Source: Cypionkella aquatica (lineage in GTDB: Bacteria; Pseudomonadota; Alphaproteobacteria; Rhodobacterales; Rhodobacteraceae). Taken from it: DNA of 64,000 nucleotides. Location: NCBI RefSeq assembly GCF_030161095.1, contig NZ_BSPP01000004.1, forward strand, positions 124,001-188,000. Reading direction: 5' to 3'. Shown here in pieces: positions 44,665-53,124 of this stretch (position 1 is the stretch's first letter; each line of letters starts with the position of its first letter). The notes below the pieces were generated by a model. The model saw only the letters and a program-made list of their open reading frames with translations. It was not told the origin of the DNA and made no database searches. The translations under genes were made by a program, and so were the position numbers.

Positions 44665-45558
44665 TCAGAACGACATACGCACGCCGAGGTCAGCCGACAT
44701 ATCGCCGGTGAAGCTCGAGTGAACAGCGCCAGCCAAGGTCGCGCCGCCGAGGTCGTAGGCAGCGCCCAGACCGTAAGCGGTGTCAGCACCATCGGTGTCC
44801 GAGTCGGAAACATAGCCAGCAACGGTGATGCCGTTGATGTTGTAGTTGCCGTACAGGGTGATGGTTTTGCCCAGAACGGACAGGCCGTTGTCGTTGTAGT
44901 TCAAGCCAACGTTAGCAACGTCGTTGATTGCATAAGCTGCGCCAACGAAGGTGATGTAGTTGCCTTCGATGCCAGCGCCTTGGTCAGCGTAAGCAGCTGC
45001 CAGGGTAACTTGGCCGAAGGTGTAGTCAGCAGCGATCGACGATTCGTCAACCGAGTTCGGATCGTCTTGGTTCGACTTGATGTACGAAGCCTTCAGGTTC
45101 ACACCCGAGTACGAGTAAGCTGCGTAGATACCAACGCGGTCAACATCGTAGCCGCCGCTGGAGAACGAGTAGAACGCGCCTTGCGGATCGCCGAACGACG
45201 ATTCGGTGAAGCCGATTTCCGGGTTGTACATCAGAGCAACCGAGTCGATTGCGGTGTTGGCGTTACCAACTTCGACGCGGACGCCCGAAGCTTCAACGTA
45301 CAGCATTGCTGGCGAGAAGTAAGCTTCGCCTGCCGAGCCATCGTCTTGGAAGCGGATACGACCACCGTAGGTGACGCCGTTGTCAGCTTCGAACTTTGCG
45401 TTCACGTTGATACGCAGACGGTAAGCCAGTTGGGTTTCAACAGCTGCGGTTTCGTCGTAAACCAGACCGAAACGGCCGGTACCGCTCATGGTCACTTCTG
45501 CAGCAGCTGCACCAGCGGTCAGAGCCAGCAGGGTGGTGGAGAGAAGAATTTTTTTCAT
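44665..45558 (-). CDS. outer-membrane porin
   Basis: Porin of 297 aa with signal peptide MKKILLSTTLLALTAGAAAAE. The barrel starts VTMSGTGRFGLVYDE and ends in Phe (DLGVRMSF), with alternating strands and YSFSSGGYDVDRVGIYAAYSYSGVNLKASYI in the middle, as in Rhodobacter-type general porins. Codon choice is narrower than in neighbours, suggesting high expression. Start at 45558 has GAGGAA upstream; the open frame before it is not family sequence. Followed by a strong terminator at 44615-44641. Confidence 0.93.
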   Translation of the reverse strand: MKKILLSTTLLALTAGAAAAEVTMSGTGRFGLVYDETAAVETQLAYRLRINVNAKFEADNGVTYGGRIRFQDDGSAGEAYFSPAMLYVEASGVRVEVGNANTAIDSVALMYNPEIGFTESSFGDPQGAFYSFSSGGYDVDRVGIYAAYSYSGVNLKASYIKSNQDDPNSVDESSIAADYTFGQVTLAAAYADQGAGIEGNYITFVGAAYAINDVANVGLNYNDNGLSVLGKTITLYGNYNINGITVAGYVSDSDTDGADTAYGLGAAYDLGGATLAGAVHSSFTGDMSADLGVRMSF

Positions 45559-46003
45559 CGTGTTTCCTCGTTTTTTCTCAAAGACGCGACCATACTCAAG
45601 CAAGCCTGAAGCAGGTATGGCGCTGTTTTCCTCCTCCACGGGTCTGATTGCAACGGGAAGCGCACCAATCCGGCCAATCGCCCCTGCGGTGATGCACGCT
45701 TGCCACAGTGCTTTCCGGCGCCAAGACACTGGCTTTGGCGCAAAGCCGGGCAGTTTCACATCTTTGGTGCGCGCGGCACTTTGGCCAAACCCGCTGCTTC
45801 ATGGCTCAATCTGTCCCCGCGGGGACAGACTTGATCGCGTCTGGTATAATCCACGATATCTAGGGCAAGGCACCTTATAGTGTGGCCAGTTGTGCGAGGC
45901 CTATACGCGCGGCATGGCTGGAAACCCTGCATCTGGGTGGAAAAGCCTTGGCACTGCGCAAGCTGTCAGTATAAACAGCGACAGGTTGGCATGGGGAAAC
46001 CGG
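45559..46003. other. 445-bp intergenic region between porin and DUF3576 genes
   Basis: No convincing gene. The porin leader and promoter must lie in its left part, but I cannot point to clear -35 and -10 boxes. The right part holds the 20-bp palindrome at 45810-45829 and an extended -10 promoter facing the DUF3576 gene. Open frames crossing the region lack ribosome-binding sites and family similarity. Confidence 0.6.
45810..45850 (+). promoter_or_regulatory. 20-bp perfect palindrome over the -35 of an extended -10 promoter
   Basis: TCTGTCCCCGCGGGGACAGA (45810-45829) is a perfect palindrome. GGGACA inside it (45822-45827) sits 17 nt upstream of TATAAT (45845-45850), which has the extended-10 TGG before it. 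A protein bound to the palindrome would cover the -35, so it could be an operator for the DUF3576 transcript. An imperfect copy stands at 22477-22496. Confidence 0.6.
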
Positions 46004-46510
46004 ATGATCTTGCGTCGTATCATGGGTAAAGCGGTGAATTTCGGCTTGATGGCCGCGCTTTTGACCGGGATTTCCGCCTGTGGCGCGCTTGGCAACCGCC
46101 CTTATAGCGAAGCCACGCAAGCCCAGTTGTCGCGTGAGAACCGGGATGAGGCAAAGGGCCGTAAAACCGGCATCGGCCAGTTGTTCCGCAAATCGGACAA
46201 TCCCAACACCACGGTCGAGGTCAATAAGTACCTTTGGAACGCCAGCCTTGATGTGCTGAACTTCCTGCCCATCGAATCGGTGGACCCGTTTTCGGGTGTG
46301 ATCGTCACGGGCTATGGCACGCCTCCGGGTGGTGGCCGCTCTGTGCGCGCGACGATCTATGTGCAGGATCCGGCCTTGGATGCGCGCAGCCTGAAGATCG
46401 CGATGCAGGGCAGTGGCGGCGGTGCTGTCTCGCCCGAAACCATCCGCGCGGTGGAAGATGCGATCCTGACCCGTGCGCGTCAGCTGCGGATTCAGGACTC
46501 CAAACTCTAA
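46004..46510 (+). CDS. DUF3576 lipoprotein
   Basis: Lipoprotein of 168 aa, DUF3576 family, conserved in alphaproteobacteria. Signal region MILRRIMGKAVNFGLMAALLTGISAC has a lipobox ISAC. Conserved part: VNKYLWNASLDVLNFLPIESVDPFSGVIVTGYGTPPGG, then VRATIYVQDPALDARSLKIAMQG. Family members are thought to act in the outer membrane, but no function is established. Start at 46004 (GGGGAAA upstream); ATG 46022 is an alternative. Codirectional with leuS-lptE-holA but 165 nt away. Confidence 0.85.
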   Translation: MILRRIMGKAVNFGLMAALLTGISACGALGNRPYSEATQAQLSRENRDEAKGRKTGIGQLFRKSDNPNTTVEVNKYLWNASLDVLNFLPIESVDPFSGVIVTGYGTPPGGGRSVRATIYVQDPALDARSLKIAMQGSGGGAVSPETIRAVEDAILTRARQLRIQDSKL

Positions 46511-46570
46511 GCTGCGGAATTGGGGGCGAGCCCTCCGCTGCTGCGGCGTATCTTCGCTTCTGCGCAGCAA

Positions 46571-46604
46571 CCTCTGCGCACACCGGGATATTTGCGCACA
46601 GAGG
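46571..46604 (+). other. hairpin in the leuS leader
   Basis: CCTCTGCGCA (46571-46580) pairs with TGCG and CAGAGG (46593-46604) around a 2-nt bulge, giving a 10-bp stem with a 12-nt loop. It lies about 70 nt upstream of leuS. No T-run follows, and I do not see the conserved parts of a T-box or a leader peptide rich in Leu. Role unknown. Confidence 0.35.
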
Positions 46605-46675
46605 ATGAGGGCAGGCTGGACCTTGCCCCCCAAGCCAGTGTATTCGCGCCAAGGAACTAGCCTGAGGGGCCTGAT

Positions 46676-49312
46676 ATGTCGCGCTATGAACCCAAAACCA
46701 TCGAGTCGAAATGGCAAGCGGCTTGGGACGCGGCCGAGACCTTCAAGGCGCGGCGCGATCCGGCCAAGCCGAAGTACTACGTTTTGGAGATGTTCCCCTA
46801 TCCGTCAGGCCGCATCCATATGGGCCATGTGCGCAACTATACGATGGGCGATGTTGTGGCGCGCTATAAGGCCGCGCAGGGCTTTAGCGTGCTGCATCCG
46901 ATGGGTTGGGATGCCTTCGGCATGCCCGCCGAGAACGCCGCGATGGAGCGGGGCGGCCATCCCAAGGAATGGACTTACGGCAACATCGCCGACATGCGCG
47001 CCCAGATGAAGCCCTTGGGTCTCAGCATCGACTGGTCCCGCGAATTTGCCACCTGCGACCCGGAATATTACGGCCAGCAGCAGGCCATGTTCATCGACAT
47101 GATGGCCAAGGGTTTGGTGTATCGCAAGAATGCAGTGGTGAATTGGGATCCGGTCGATATGACCGTTCTCGCCAATGAACAGGTGATCGACGGCAAGGGC
47201 TGGCGCTCGAACGCCCCTGTGGTGCGGCGGGAACTTACGCAGTGGTTCTTCAAGATCAGCGATTATTCGGCGGAATTGCTGTCGGCTTTGGACGGCTTGA
47301 AGGATTGGCCTGAAAAGGTCCGCGTGATGCAGGCGAACTGGATCGGCCAATCGCGCGGCCTGCAATTTGCCTTCACCACCACCGGCGCCCCCGAGGGCTT
47401 TGATCGGCTTGAGGTGTACACCACCCGCCCCGATACCCTGCTGGGCGCGTCGTTTGCGGCCATCGCCGCCGATCACCCCTTGGCCAAACATCTGGAGCGT
47501 CACGACCCGGCTGTGGCAGAGTTCACCGCCGAATGTCGCAAGGGCGGCACCACCGCCGAGGCGATGGAGACGGCGGAAAAGATCGGCATGGATACCGGCA
47601 TCCGCGTGCTGCATCCGTTTGATAACTCTGTCGAACTTCCGGTCTATATCGCCAATTTCATCCTGATGGATTACGGCACCGGCGCGATTTTCGGCTGCCC
47701 CGCGCATGACGCTCGCGATTTTGAATTTGCCACCAAATACGGCCTGCCGATCCCGGTGGTTTTCGTGCCGGAAGGTGCCGAGGAGGCCGATCTGGACGAA
47801 CCCTTTGTCCCGATGAAATCCGAGCGTGTGCAGTATATCCGCGGTTTCGCTGGCAATGATCTGCAAACCGGCGAAGACGCCATCGCCGCCGCCATCGCCG
47901 AGTGCGAATCCCGTGGCATTGGTCGCGGTGTGACAAACTACCGCCTGCGCGATTGGGGCATCAGCCGCCAGCGCTACTGGGGCTGCCCGATCCCGGTGAT
48001 CCATTGCGACGCCTGCGGTGTGGTGGCGGAAAAGAAAGAAAACCTGCCTGTCCGTCTTCCCGATGATGTCAGCTTTGACATCCCCGGCAACCCGCTGGAC
48101 CGTCACCCGACCTGGCGGCAGTGCACCTGCCCGCAGTGCGGTGCCGATGCGCGGCGCGAAACCGACACGATGGATACGTTCGTCGATAGCAGCTGGTATT
48201 ACGCCCGCTTCACTGCCCCGCATGCGACCACCCCCACCATCGCCGAAGATGCCGACTACTGGATGAACGTCGATCAATACATCGGCGGTATCGAGCATGC
48301 GATTCTGCACCTGCTCTATTCCCGCTTCTTCGCCCGCGCCATGCACGCCACCGGCCATCTGCCCGCCAAAGCCATCGAGCCGTTCAACGCTTTGTTCACC
48401 CAAGGCATGGTGACGCATGAGATTTACAAAACCACCGACGCCGCAGGCCGCCCGATCTATCATCTGCCCGAAGATGTCACCACCTTCACCGTCGGCGACC
48501 GCCGCGTCACCGTGCTGGGCGATGTGGCCCCGCCCGACCCAGATATGATCCCCGACATCAACGCATGGATGCAGGGCCTGAACGACGAGGGTGCGCTGGT
48601 CGAAGTCATCCCCTCTGCCAAAATGTCGAAATCGAAGAAAAACGTCGTCGATCCGATGAACATCATCGAAGCCTTCGGTGCCGATACCGCCCGCTGGTTC
48701 GTGATGTCCGACTCTCCGCCAGAGCGCGATGTGGAATGGACAGCCTCGGGCGCTGAAGCCACCTTCAAACATCTGTCGCGCGTCTGGGCCCTGTGTTCGC
48801 GCATCGGCGACATGCCCGCCGACCACGCAGGCGAGGGCGATGCCGAGATTGCCAAAGCCACTGCCAAAGCCGTGGATGAGATCACCCGCGCCATCGAAAC
48901 CTTTGCCTTCAACAAGGCCATCGCGGCGCTTTACGGCCTGACCAACACGCTGGCCAAAGCCAACGGCTCAACCCCCGCGATGAAGCAGGCCATCCGCACG
49001 CTCGCGCAACTGATGTGCCCGATGACCCCGCATATCGCCGAATCGATCTGGACCTATCAGGGCGGCGCGGGCCTTTGCGCCACCGCCCCGTGGCCAAAGG
49101 CCGACCCGGCGCTGCTGGTCGACGATACCGTCACCCTGCCGATCCAGATCAACGGCAAACGCCGTGCGGAAATCAGCGTGCCAAAAGACATGCCTGCATC
49201 CGAGGTTGAAAAAATCGCGCTGGCGGATGAAGCTGTGGTCAAATTCCTTGCAGGTGCGCCTGTGAAGAAGATCATCGTTGTGCCGGGGCGCATCATCAAT
49301 GTCGTCATTTAA
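46676..49312 (+). CDS. leuS: leucyl-tRNA synthetase
   Basis: Class I aminoacyl-tRNA synthetase charging tRNA-Leu, 878 aa, cytoplasmic. The HIGH motif is HMGH in [20 protein letters not shown] and the KMSKS motif is in [14 protein letters not shown]. The CP1 editing domain contains [21 protein letters not shown] and [14 protein letters not shown]. The Leu-specific insert and a zinc-like CTCPQCGAD segment are present. Start at 46676 with GAGGGG upstream. Confidence 0.98.
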   Translation: MSRYEPKTIESKWQAAWDAAETFKARRDPAKPKYYVLEMFPYPSGRIHMGHVRNYTMGDVVARYKAAQGFSVLHPMGWDAFGMPAENAAMERGGHPKEWTYGNIADMRAQMKPLGLSIDWSREFATCDPEYYGQQQAMFIDMMAKGLVYRKNAVVNWDPVDMTVLANEQVIDGKGWRSNAPVVRRELTQWFFKISDYSAELLSALDGLKDWPEKVRVMQANWIGQSRGLQFAFTTTGAPEGFDRLEVYTTRPDTLLGASFAAIAADHPLAKHLERHDPAVAEFTAECRKGGTTAEAMETAEKIGMDTGIRVLHPFDNSVELPVYIANFILMDYGTGAIFGCPAHDARDFEFATKYGLPIPVVFVPEGAEEADLDEPFVPMKSERVQYIRGFAGNDLQTGEDAIAAAIAECESRGIGRGVTNYRLRDWGISRQRYWGCPIPVIHCDACGVVAEKKENLPVRLPDDVSFDIPGNPLDRHPTWRQCTCPQCGADARRETDTMDTFVDSSWYYARFTAPHATTPTIAEDADYWMNVDQYIGGIEHAILHLLYSRFFARAMHATGHLPAKAIEPFNALFTQGMVTHEIYKTTDAAGRPIYHLPEDVTTFTVGDRRVTVLGDVAPPDPDMIPDINAWMQGLNDEGALVEVIPSAKMSKSKKNVVDPMNIIEAFGADTARWFVMSDSPPERDVEWTASGAEATFKHLSRVWALCSRIGDMPADHAGEGDAEIAKATAKAVDEITRAIETFAFNKAIAALYGLTNTLAKANGSTPAMKQAIRTLAQLMCPMTPHIAESIWTYQGGAGLCATAPWPKADPALLVDDTVTLPIQINGKRRAEISVPKDMPASEVEKIALADEAVVKFLAGAPVKKIIVVPGRIINVVI

Positions 49313-49333
49313 AGCGTGCTGCATTAAAATGCC

Positions 49334-49392
49334 TTTCATTGCGAACCTGAACGCGGTTGCGGTGCAAGCGCTGCCTCAGGTTCGCAATGGAA
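49334..49392. repeat. long hairpin between leuS and lptE
   Basis: Arms CATTGCGAACCTGA (49337-49350) and TCAGGTTCGCAATG (49376-49389) are perfect 14-bp inverted repeats, extended by one T-G wobble and two T-A pairs to 49334 and 49392. The 25-nt centre folds again (GCGGTTGC with GCAAGCGC, one mismatch). It ends 13 nt before the lptE ATG and lacks a T-run, so it is not a usual terminator; it may control lptE translation or mRNA stability. Confidence 0.8.
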
Positions 49393-49405
49393 AAGGTCAG
49401 TTTCA

Positions 49406-49900
49406 ATGAACGCAACACGCCCGAACCGCCGCCTGTTCCTGCTGACACCGCTGGCGCTCGTGGCCTGCGGCTTCACACCCGCTTACGGCCCAAACGGCCC
49501 GGCGCAGGGCATCCAGACCAGCATCCGGGTCGCCGACCCCACAGACAAAAACGCCTTCGATCTGGTCGAGCGGCTTGAAGAACGCTTGGGCCGCCCGCAA
49601 AACCAACGCTTCAACCTGACCTACACCATCAAAACCACCGCCGTTGGCGTCGGCATCACCCCCGACAACGCCATCACCCGCTATAATCTGAACGGCGTCA
49701 TCGACTGGGCGCTGATCAACCGCGCCACTGATGCCCGCGTCACCGGGGGGCAAGTCACCAGCTTCACCTCTTACTCTGCCATCGGGTCCACCGTCGCAGG
49801 CCTTGCAGCGCAAGAAGACGCCGCCCGCCGTTTGATGCGGATTCTTGCCGACCAGATCACCGCAAGGTTGTTGGCGACATCTGGCGTCTGGAACCAATGA
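49406..49900 (+). CDS. lptE: LPS assembly lipoprotein LptE
   Basis: Outer-membrane lipoprotein that plugs and assembles LptD for lipopolysaccharide export, 164 aa. Signal MNATRPNRRLFLLTPLALVAC with lipobox LVAC (Cys21), followed by GFTPAYGP typical of alphaproteobacterial LptE. Strands such as RFNLTYTIKTTAVGVGITPDNAITRYNLNG fit the LptE fold. Located between leuS and holA, the common alphaproteobacterial order. Preceded by a large hairpin and AAGGTC. The stop overlaps the holA start as ATGA. Confidence 0.9.
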   Translation: MNATRPNRRLFLLTPLALVACGFTPAYGPNGPAQGIQTSIRVADPTDKNAFDLVERLEERLGRPQNQRFNLTYTIKTTAVGVGITPDNAITRYNLNGVIDWALINRATDARVTGGQVTSFTSYSAIGSTVAGLAAQEDAARRLMRILADQITARLLATSGVWNQ

Positions 49901-50910
49901 AGCTCACCGGGCTTGCCGCCAGCCAATATTGCGCCAAGCCCGACACCAACCGCGCGGGCCTGCTGATCTTTGGCGCCGACACCATGCGCGTCGCGCTGAA
50001 ACGGCAAGAAGCCATCGCCGCGCTGATCGGCCCGCAAGGCGAATCCGAGATGCGCCTGACCCGCATCCAAGCAGGCGATCTGCGCAAATCCCCCAGCCTG
50101 CTGACCGATGCCAGCCGCGAGATCGGCTTTTTCCCCGGCCCGCGCGTGGCCTTTCTAGAGGACGCGACCGACGGTCTGACCGCTTCCGTCGCCGCCACCC
50201 TGCAAGACTGGCGCGCGGGTGATGCGCAGATTGTGGTGACGGCTGGCAATCTGACAGGCAAATCCACCCTGAAAACCCTGTTTGAAAAGCATCTGAACGC
50301 CGTCAGCATCGGCCTTTATGACGACCCGCCGACGCGCGAGGAAATCGAAGCCGAACTCGCCAAAGCTGGCCTGAAGAACTTTGCGCCTTCGGCGATGGCT
50401 GATCTCACCACCCTTGCCCGCGCGCTGGATCCCGGCGATTTCCGCCAGACCTTGGAAAAGATCGCGCTCTACAAATACCAAGACCCCACGCCGCTGACCC
50501 CCGACGAAATCCACGCCCTTGCCCCCGCCACGATAGAGGCCGAGGTCGATGATCTGATCGCCGCCGCTGCAGATCAAAATGCCAGCCTGATCGGCCCGCT
50601 GCTGCGCCGTCTTGAAGGCCAAGGCATCCTGCCCGTCACTATCTGCATCGGCGCACTCCGCCATTTCCGCAGCTTGCATATCGCCGCCTCTGACCCCGGC
50701 GGCATCGCTTCGGGCATCATGAAGGCCCGCATCTTCGGCCCCCGCCGCGACGCGATGCAGCGGCAGGCCAGCACTTGGGGCATGATACGCCTTGAAGACG
50801 CGCTTGGCCTCTTGCTGGAAACCGACCTCACCCTGCGCTCGACCTCGCGCGCCCCCGCAATGGCAGTGATGGAACGCGCGCTGATCCGATTGGCGATGAT
50901 GAAGCGCTAA
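49897..50910 (+). CDS. holA: DNA polymerase III subunit delta
   Basis: Clamp-loader delta subunit, 337 aa. It opens the beta clamp. Features: LLIFGADTMRVALKRQEAIAALIG at the N terminus, FFPGPRVAFLEDATDGL, and the C-terminal collar helices GPLLRRLEGQGILPVTICIGALRHFRSLHIA and RLEDALGLLLETDLTLRSTSRAPAMAVMERALIRLAM. Coupled to lptE through ATGA. Its stop codon lies inside the first unit of a short tandem repeat. Confidence 0.93.
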   Translation: MKLTGLAASQYCAKPDTNRAGLLIFGADTMRVALKRQEAIAALIGPQGESEMRLTRIQAGDLRKSPSLLTDASREIGFFPGPRVAFLEDATDGLTASVAATLQDWRAGDAQIVVTAGNLTGKSTLKTLFEKHLNAVSIGLYDDPPTREEIEAELAKAGLKNFAPSAMADLTTLARALDPGDFRQTLEKIALYKYQDPTPLTPDEIHALAPATIEAEVDDLIAAAADQNASLIGPLLRRLEGQGILPVTICIGALRHFRSLHIAASDPGGIASGIMKARIFGPRRDAMQRQASTWGMIRLEDALGLLLETDLTLRSTSRAPAMAVMERALIRLAMMKR

Positions 50911-50989
50911 CCACCAAGTCGGCTAACCACCAATCCCCAAGCCAGCTAACCACCAATCCCCAAGCCGCCCGACCACCAATTCCCAAGCC
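50905..50989 (+). repeat. 23-24-bp degenerate tandem repeat, about 3.5 copies
   Basis: Units containing GCTAACCACCAATCCCCAAG begin near 50905 (partial, including the holA stop), 50920, 50944 and 50968 (changed to CCGACCACCAATTCCCAAG). The copies follow each other without spacers. Not a CRISPR array. Confidence 0.7.
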
Positions 50990-51010
50990 GCCCCGGACTT
51001 GATCCGGGGC
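50990..51010. repeat. REP-like palindrome
   Basis: GCCCCGGA (50990-50997) and TCCGGGGC (51003-51010) around CTTGA. This CCGGACTTGATCCGG type is a common intergenic repeat in alphaproteobacteria. A related pair of copies occurs at 57945-58015. It could also end holA transcription, but no T-run follows. Confidence 0.65.
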
Positions 51011-51097
51011 CTCATGCGTGCCCAAGGCCGCGACATGCTTGCGGATAGGCTAAACAGGGTAATTTCTACAGATTGAAACGCCTGACATCGTCGGCCA

Positions 51098-51331
51098 TCA
51101 CCATTGCCGCGATGCCATAGGCCAAACCAAACCAAACGGCAGCGCCACCAAAGCTAATGCGACAAACATCATCCCGCGCAGCTCCACCAGCCTCGGCGCA
51201 GGCCAAAACACCGCCACCGCCCAGATCAACAAAGCCACCGACAGTGCCACCCGCCGCACCCTCCGCCAATACGCCGGGCGTGACAACAAATGTTTGGGTA
51301 GCCAAAGCGGGCGCGGAATTTCTTCGGTCAT
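51098..51331 (-). CDS. small membrane protein of unknown function
   Basis: Short protein of 77 aa, not recognised. It begins MTEEIPRPLWLPKHLLSRPAYWRRVRRV and then shows two hydrophobic segments, VALSVALLIWAVAVFW and GMMFVALALVALPFGLVW. The basic stretch before the first segment suggests an inner-membrane protein with its N terminus in the cytoplasm. The frame ends abruptly at MASRQW, while another frame continues YGIAAMVMADDVRRFNL, which would make a more natural membrane-protein end. A frameshift is possible. Confidence 0.45.
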   Translation of the reverse strand: MTEEIPRPLWLPKHLLSRPAYWRRVRRVALSVALLIWAVAVFWPAPRLVELRGMMFVALALVALPFGLVWPMASRQW

Positions 51332-51688
51332 CACCACCACACCAGATCACCCGCACGGCCGCGCGCCAAGGGCGGAAATCCCCACCCGATTCGCAAACAC
51401 GGTTAACACCGCCCGCCGCCTGCACCACTGGAAAACTCTATGGCCGCTATATGGCCCTTTTCCATACGGTTTCTGGGTTATTAACCTTTGATAAATCCGC
51501 CGATTAACAATGCGTTCTCAATGGCTTGCCCAGACCACACCCCCGATCACCCTCACCCCCCTTAATCCCCCCTCTCCCCTCTCGAAACCCACCTATCGCC
51601 GAAAGCCTCACCCCCGGCTTGCCACTTCAGCGACCTTGACCAAGTCTCCCCTACCTGCTTCAACCCAAAGCGAACAAAGCAGGCCCCC
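51332..51688. other. 357-bp intergenic region
   Basis: No convincing gene. AT-richer than its surroundings near 51440-51510, with CTATATGG and TTATTAACCTTTGATAAA. TTAA (51481-51484), 7 nt and TAAA (51492-51495) is one base off the CtrA half-site pair TTAA-N7-TTAA. Promoters for the flanking divergent small genes probably lie here, but I cannot name their boxes. Confidence 0.4.
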
Positions 51689-52027
51689 ATGCCCAACACC
51701 ACCACACCCATCGAAACCTTCCTCGCCCCACTCAGCAAACTCGCCCTCAAACACCCCGAGGTCGAAGCCGAGGTGATCTGGGCCGCAGACGCCGAATGGG
51801 AGCCTCAGCAAGGCACAGATGCCCTGCTAGAGGCCGAGGAAATTCCCTTTTATGCCGAGGGTTTACTGCTCGAAGGCTTTCAGATGCACTACCAGATTCT
51901 CGCCGATACCGATGCGGCAAAGCTGCCCGCGCATGTCCGGCTGTTCTTCTGGCAAGCCGATCCACCAGCACTGCCAACCCCAGAACCGGGCCTGATCCTG
52001 CTCGCAGGTGCCACATGGACCGCCTAA
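51689..52027 (+). CDS. hypothetical protein upstream of the HPP-CBS gene
   Basis: Protein of 112 aa, not recognised. It is acidic, with no signal peptide or membrane segment: FLAPLSKLALKHPEVEAEVIWAADAEWEP, FYAEGLLLEGFQMHYQILADTDAAKLPAHVRLFFWQADPP. It ends within the HPP gene (13-nt overlap), so the two are probably cotranscribed. AGCAGG precedes the ATG. Probably real because of the ribosome-binding site and coupling. Confidence 0.6.
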   Translation: MPNTTTPIETFLAPLSKLALKHPEVEAEVIWAADAEWEPQQGTDALLEAEEIPFYAEGLLLEGFQMHYQILADTDAAKLPAHVRLFFWQADPPALPTPEPGLILLAGATWTA

Positions 52028-53124
52028 GGCAAATTCTGCACAGCCTTGGCCCCTCGATGCCAGCCCCGACGCCCACCGAGGCATTGCGCGCAAGCTTGGG
52101 TGCAGCCCTTGGCCTCGCCCTCACCGCCGTGGTGCTGTGGCTGCTGAATCCCACGACCAGCCTGATGACCCACCCCGCCCTGATCGCCCCGTTCGGCGCA
52201 TCGGCGTTCCTGATTTTTGCCGTGCCAAACAGCCCGATGGCGCAGCCTTGGGCGGTGGTCCTGGGCAACACCGCCGCCGCCCTCTGCGCCATCCTGATCC
52301 TGCACGCCAACCTGCCAATGCTGCCCACCGCAGCCCTTGCGGTGATGCTCGCAATGCTCGCCATGGCCAGCTTGCGCGCCATGCATCCCCCCGCCGGCGC
52401 AGTCGCGCTTGCAACCGTGCTTTCTGCCCACCCCGAGGCCCTGCCGGGCCTGCACTATCTGCTGCTTCCCGTCGCCAGCGGCAGCATTGCACTGGTCGGG
52501 CTTGGCGTGATTTGGAACCAAGCAACAGGTCGGCGCTACCCATTCCGGCTTAGCCCCACCCCCACCCCGCACGGCACCAAAGACCCCGCCCAAGATCGCC
52601 GTTTTATGCCGTCGCACCAAGTGCTTGCCGCCACCCTGACCCGATTGCGTCTTAGCGCCAACCTTGGCGTCGAAGACCTTGCCCGCCTGATCGAAACCGC
52701 CGAAACCGAGGCCAATGCCAGCCTTTTTGGCCCGATCACCGCCGCGCAAATGATGTCGCGCGACATCATCAGCGTCAGCCCTGATACCCCCCTGCCAGCG
52801 CTTGCCGAAAGCTTCCGCAGCCACCGCTTCAAGACCCTGCCGATCCGCAATCCTGACGGCAGCTTCGGCGGTCTGGTGTCACAATCCGCCCTTGTTGGCC
52901 GCGCCGATCCCGGCCTGACCGCAGCCATGCTGGCAGATGCAAACACCGTCACAGCCACCCCGCAAACCCCACTCGCGCAGCTGATTTCATGGCTGGCAGA
53001 TGGCGGTCAACAAGCCATCCCGGTGCTCGAAGGCACGACGCTTGTCGGCCTGATCACCCGCTCGGACATGATCGCGTTGCTGTCCGGCCACATGCCAACT
53101 GACCCTTTCAGGAGCCTGCAATGA
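52015..53124 (+). CDS. HPP family membrane protein with CBS domains
   Basis: Protein of 369 aa. The N-terminal HPP domain has four membrane segments with the family motif in SLRAMHPPAGAVALATVL and PFGASAFLIFAVPNSPMAQPW. A linker leads to a C-terminal CBS pair (about residues 240-365): MMSRDIISVSPDTPLPALAESFRSHRFKTLPI and MLADANTVTATPQTPLAQLISWLADGGQQAIPVLEGTTLVGLITRSDMIALL. HPP proteins are linked to nitrite or other anion transport in plants and cyanobacteria; the CBS pair may sense adenine nucleotides. Substrate here unknown. Coupled on both sides. Confidence 0.88.
   Translation: MDRLRQILHSLGPSMPAPTPTEALRASLGAALGLALTAVVLWLLNPTTSLMTHPALIAPFGASAFLIFAVPNSPMAQPWAVVLGNTAAALCAILILHANLPMLPTAALAVMLAMLAMASLRAMHPPAGAVALATVLSAHPEALPGLHYLLLPVASGSIALVGLGVIWNQATGRRYPFRLSPTPTPHGTKDPAQDRRFMPSHQVLAATLTRLRLSANLGVEDLARLIETAETEANASLFGPITAAQMMSRDIISVSPDTPLPALAESFRSHRFKTLPIRNPDGSFGGLVSQSALVGRADPGLTAAMLADANTVTATPQTPLAQLISWLADGGQQAIPVLEGTTLVGLITRSDMIALLSGHMPTDPFRSLQ

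Noticed and set aside
22444-45887. ATAGTGTGGCC shared near 22444 and 45877
   Set aside because: An 11-12-base match between two places is expected by chance in 64 kb, and the orientation relative to the nearby palindromes differs.
46511-46675. T-box or leucine attenuator before leuS
   Set aside because: No T-box sequence, no Leu-rich leader peptide and no terminator T-run; only a modest hairpin is present.
46805-48826. Long open frame antisense to leuS
   Set aside because: High G+C antisense shadow of a clear leuS gene; composition is Gly/His/Arg-rich with no recognisable domain or ribosome-binding site.
50905-50989. Short repeats after holA as a possible CRISPR or attachment site
   Set aside because: There are no spacers, no integrase, and the copies are degenerate and adjacent; it is a plain tandem repeat.
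51481-51495. CtrA-like site TTAA-N7-TAAA
   Set aside because: One mismatch in a short AT-rich motif and no cell-cycle gene next to it; kept only as a remark on the intergenic region.
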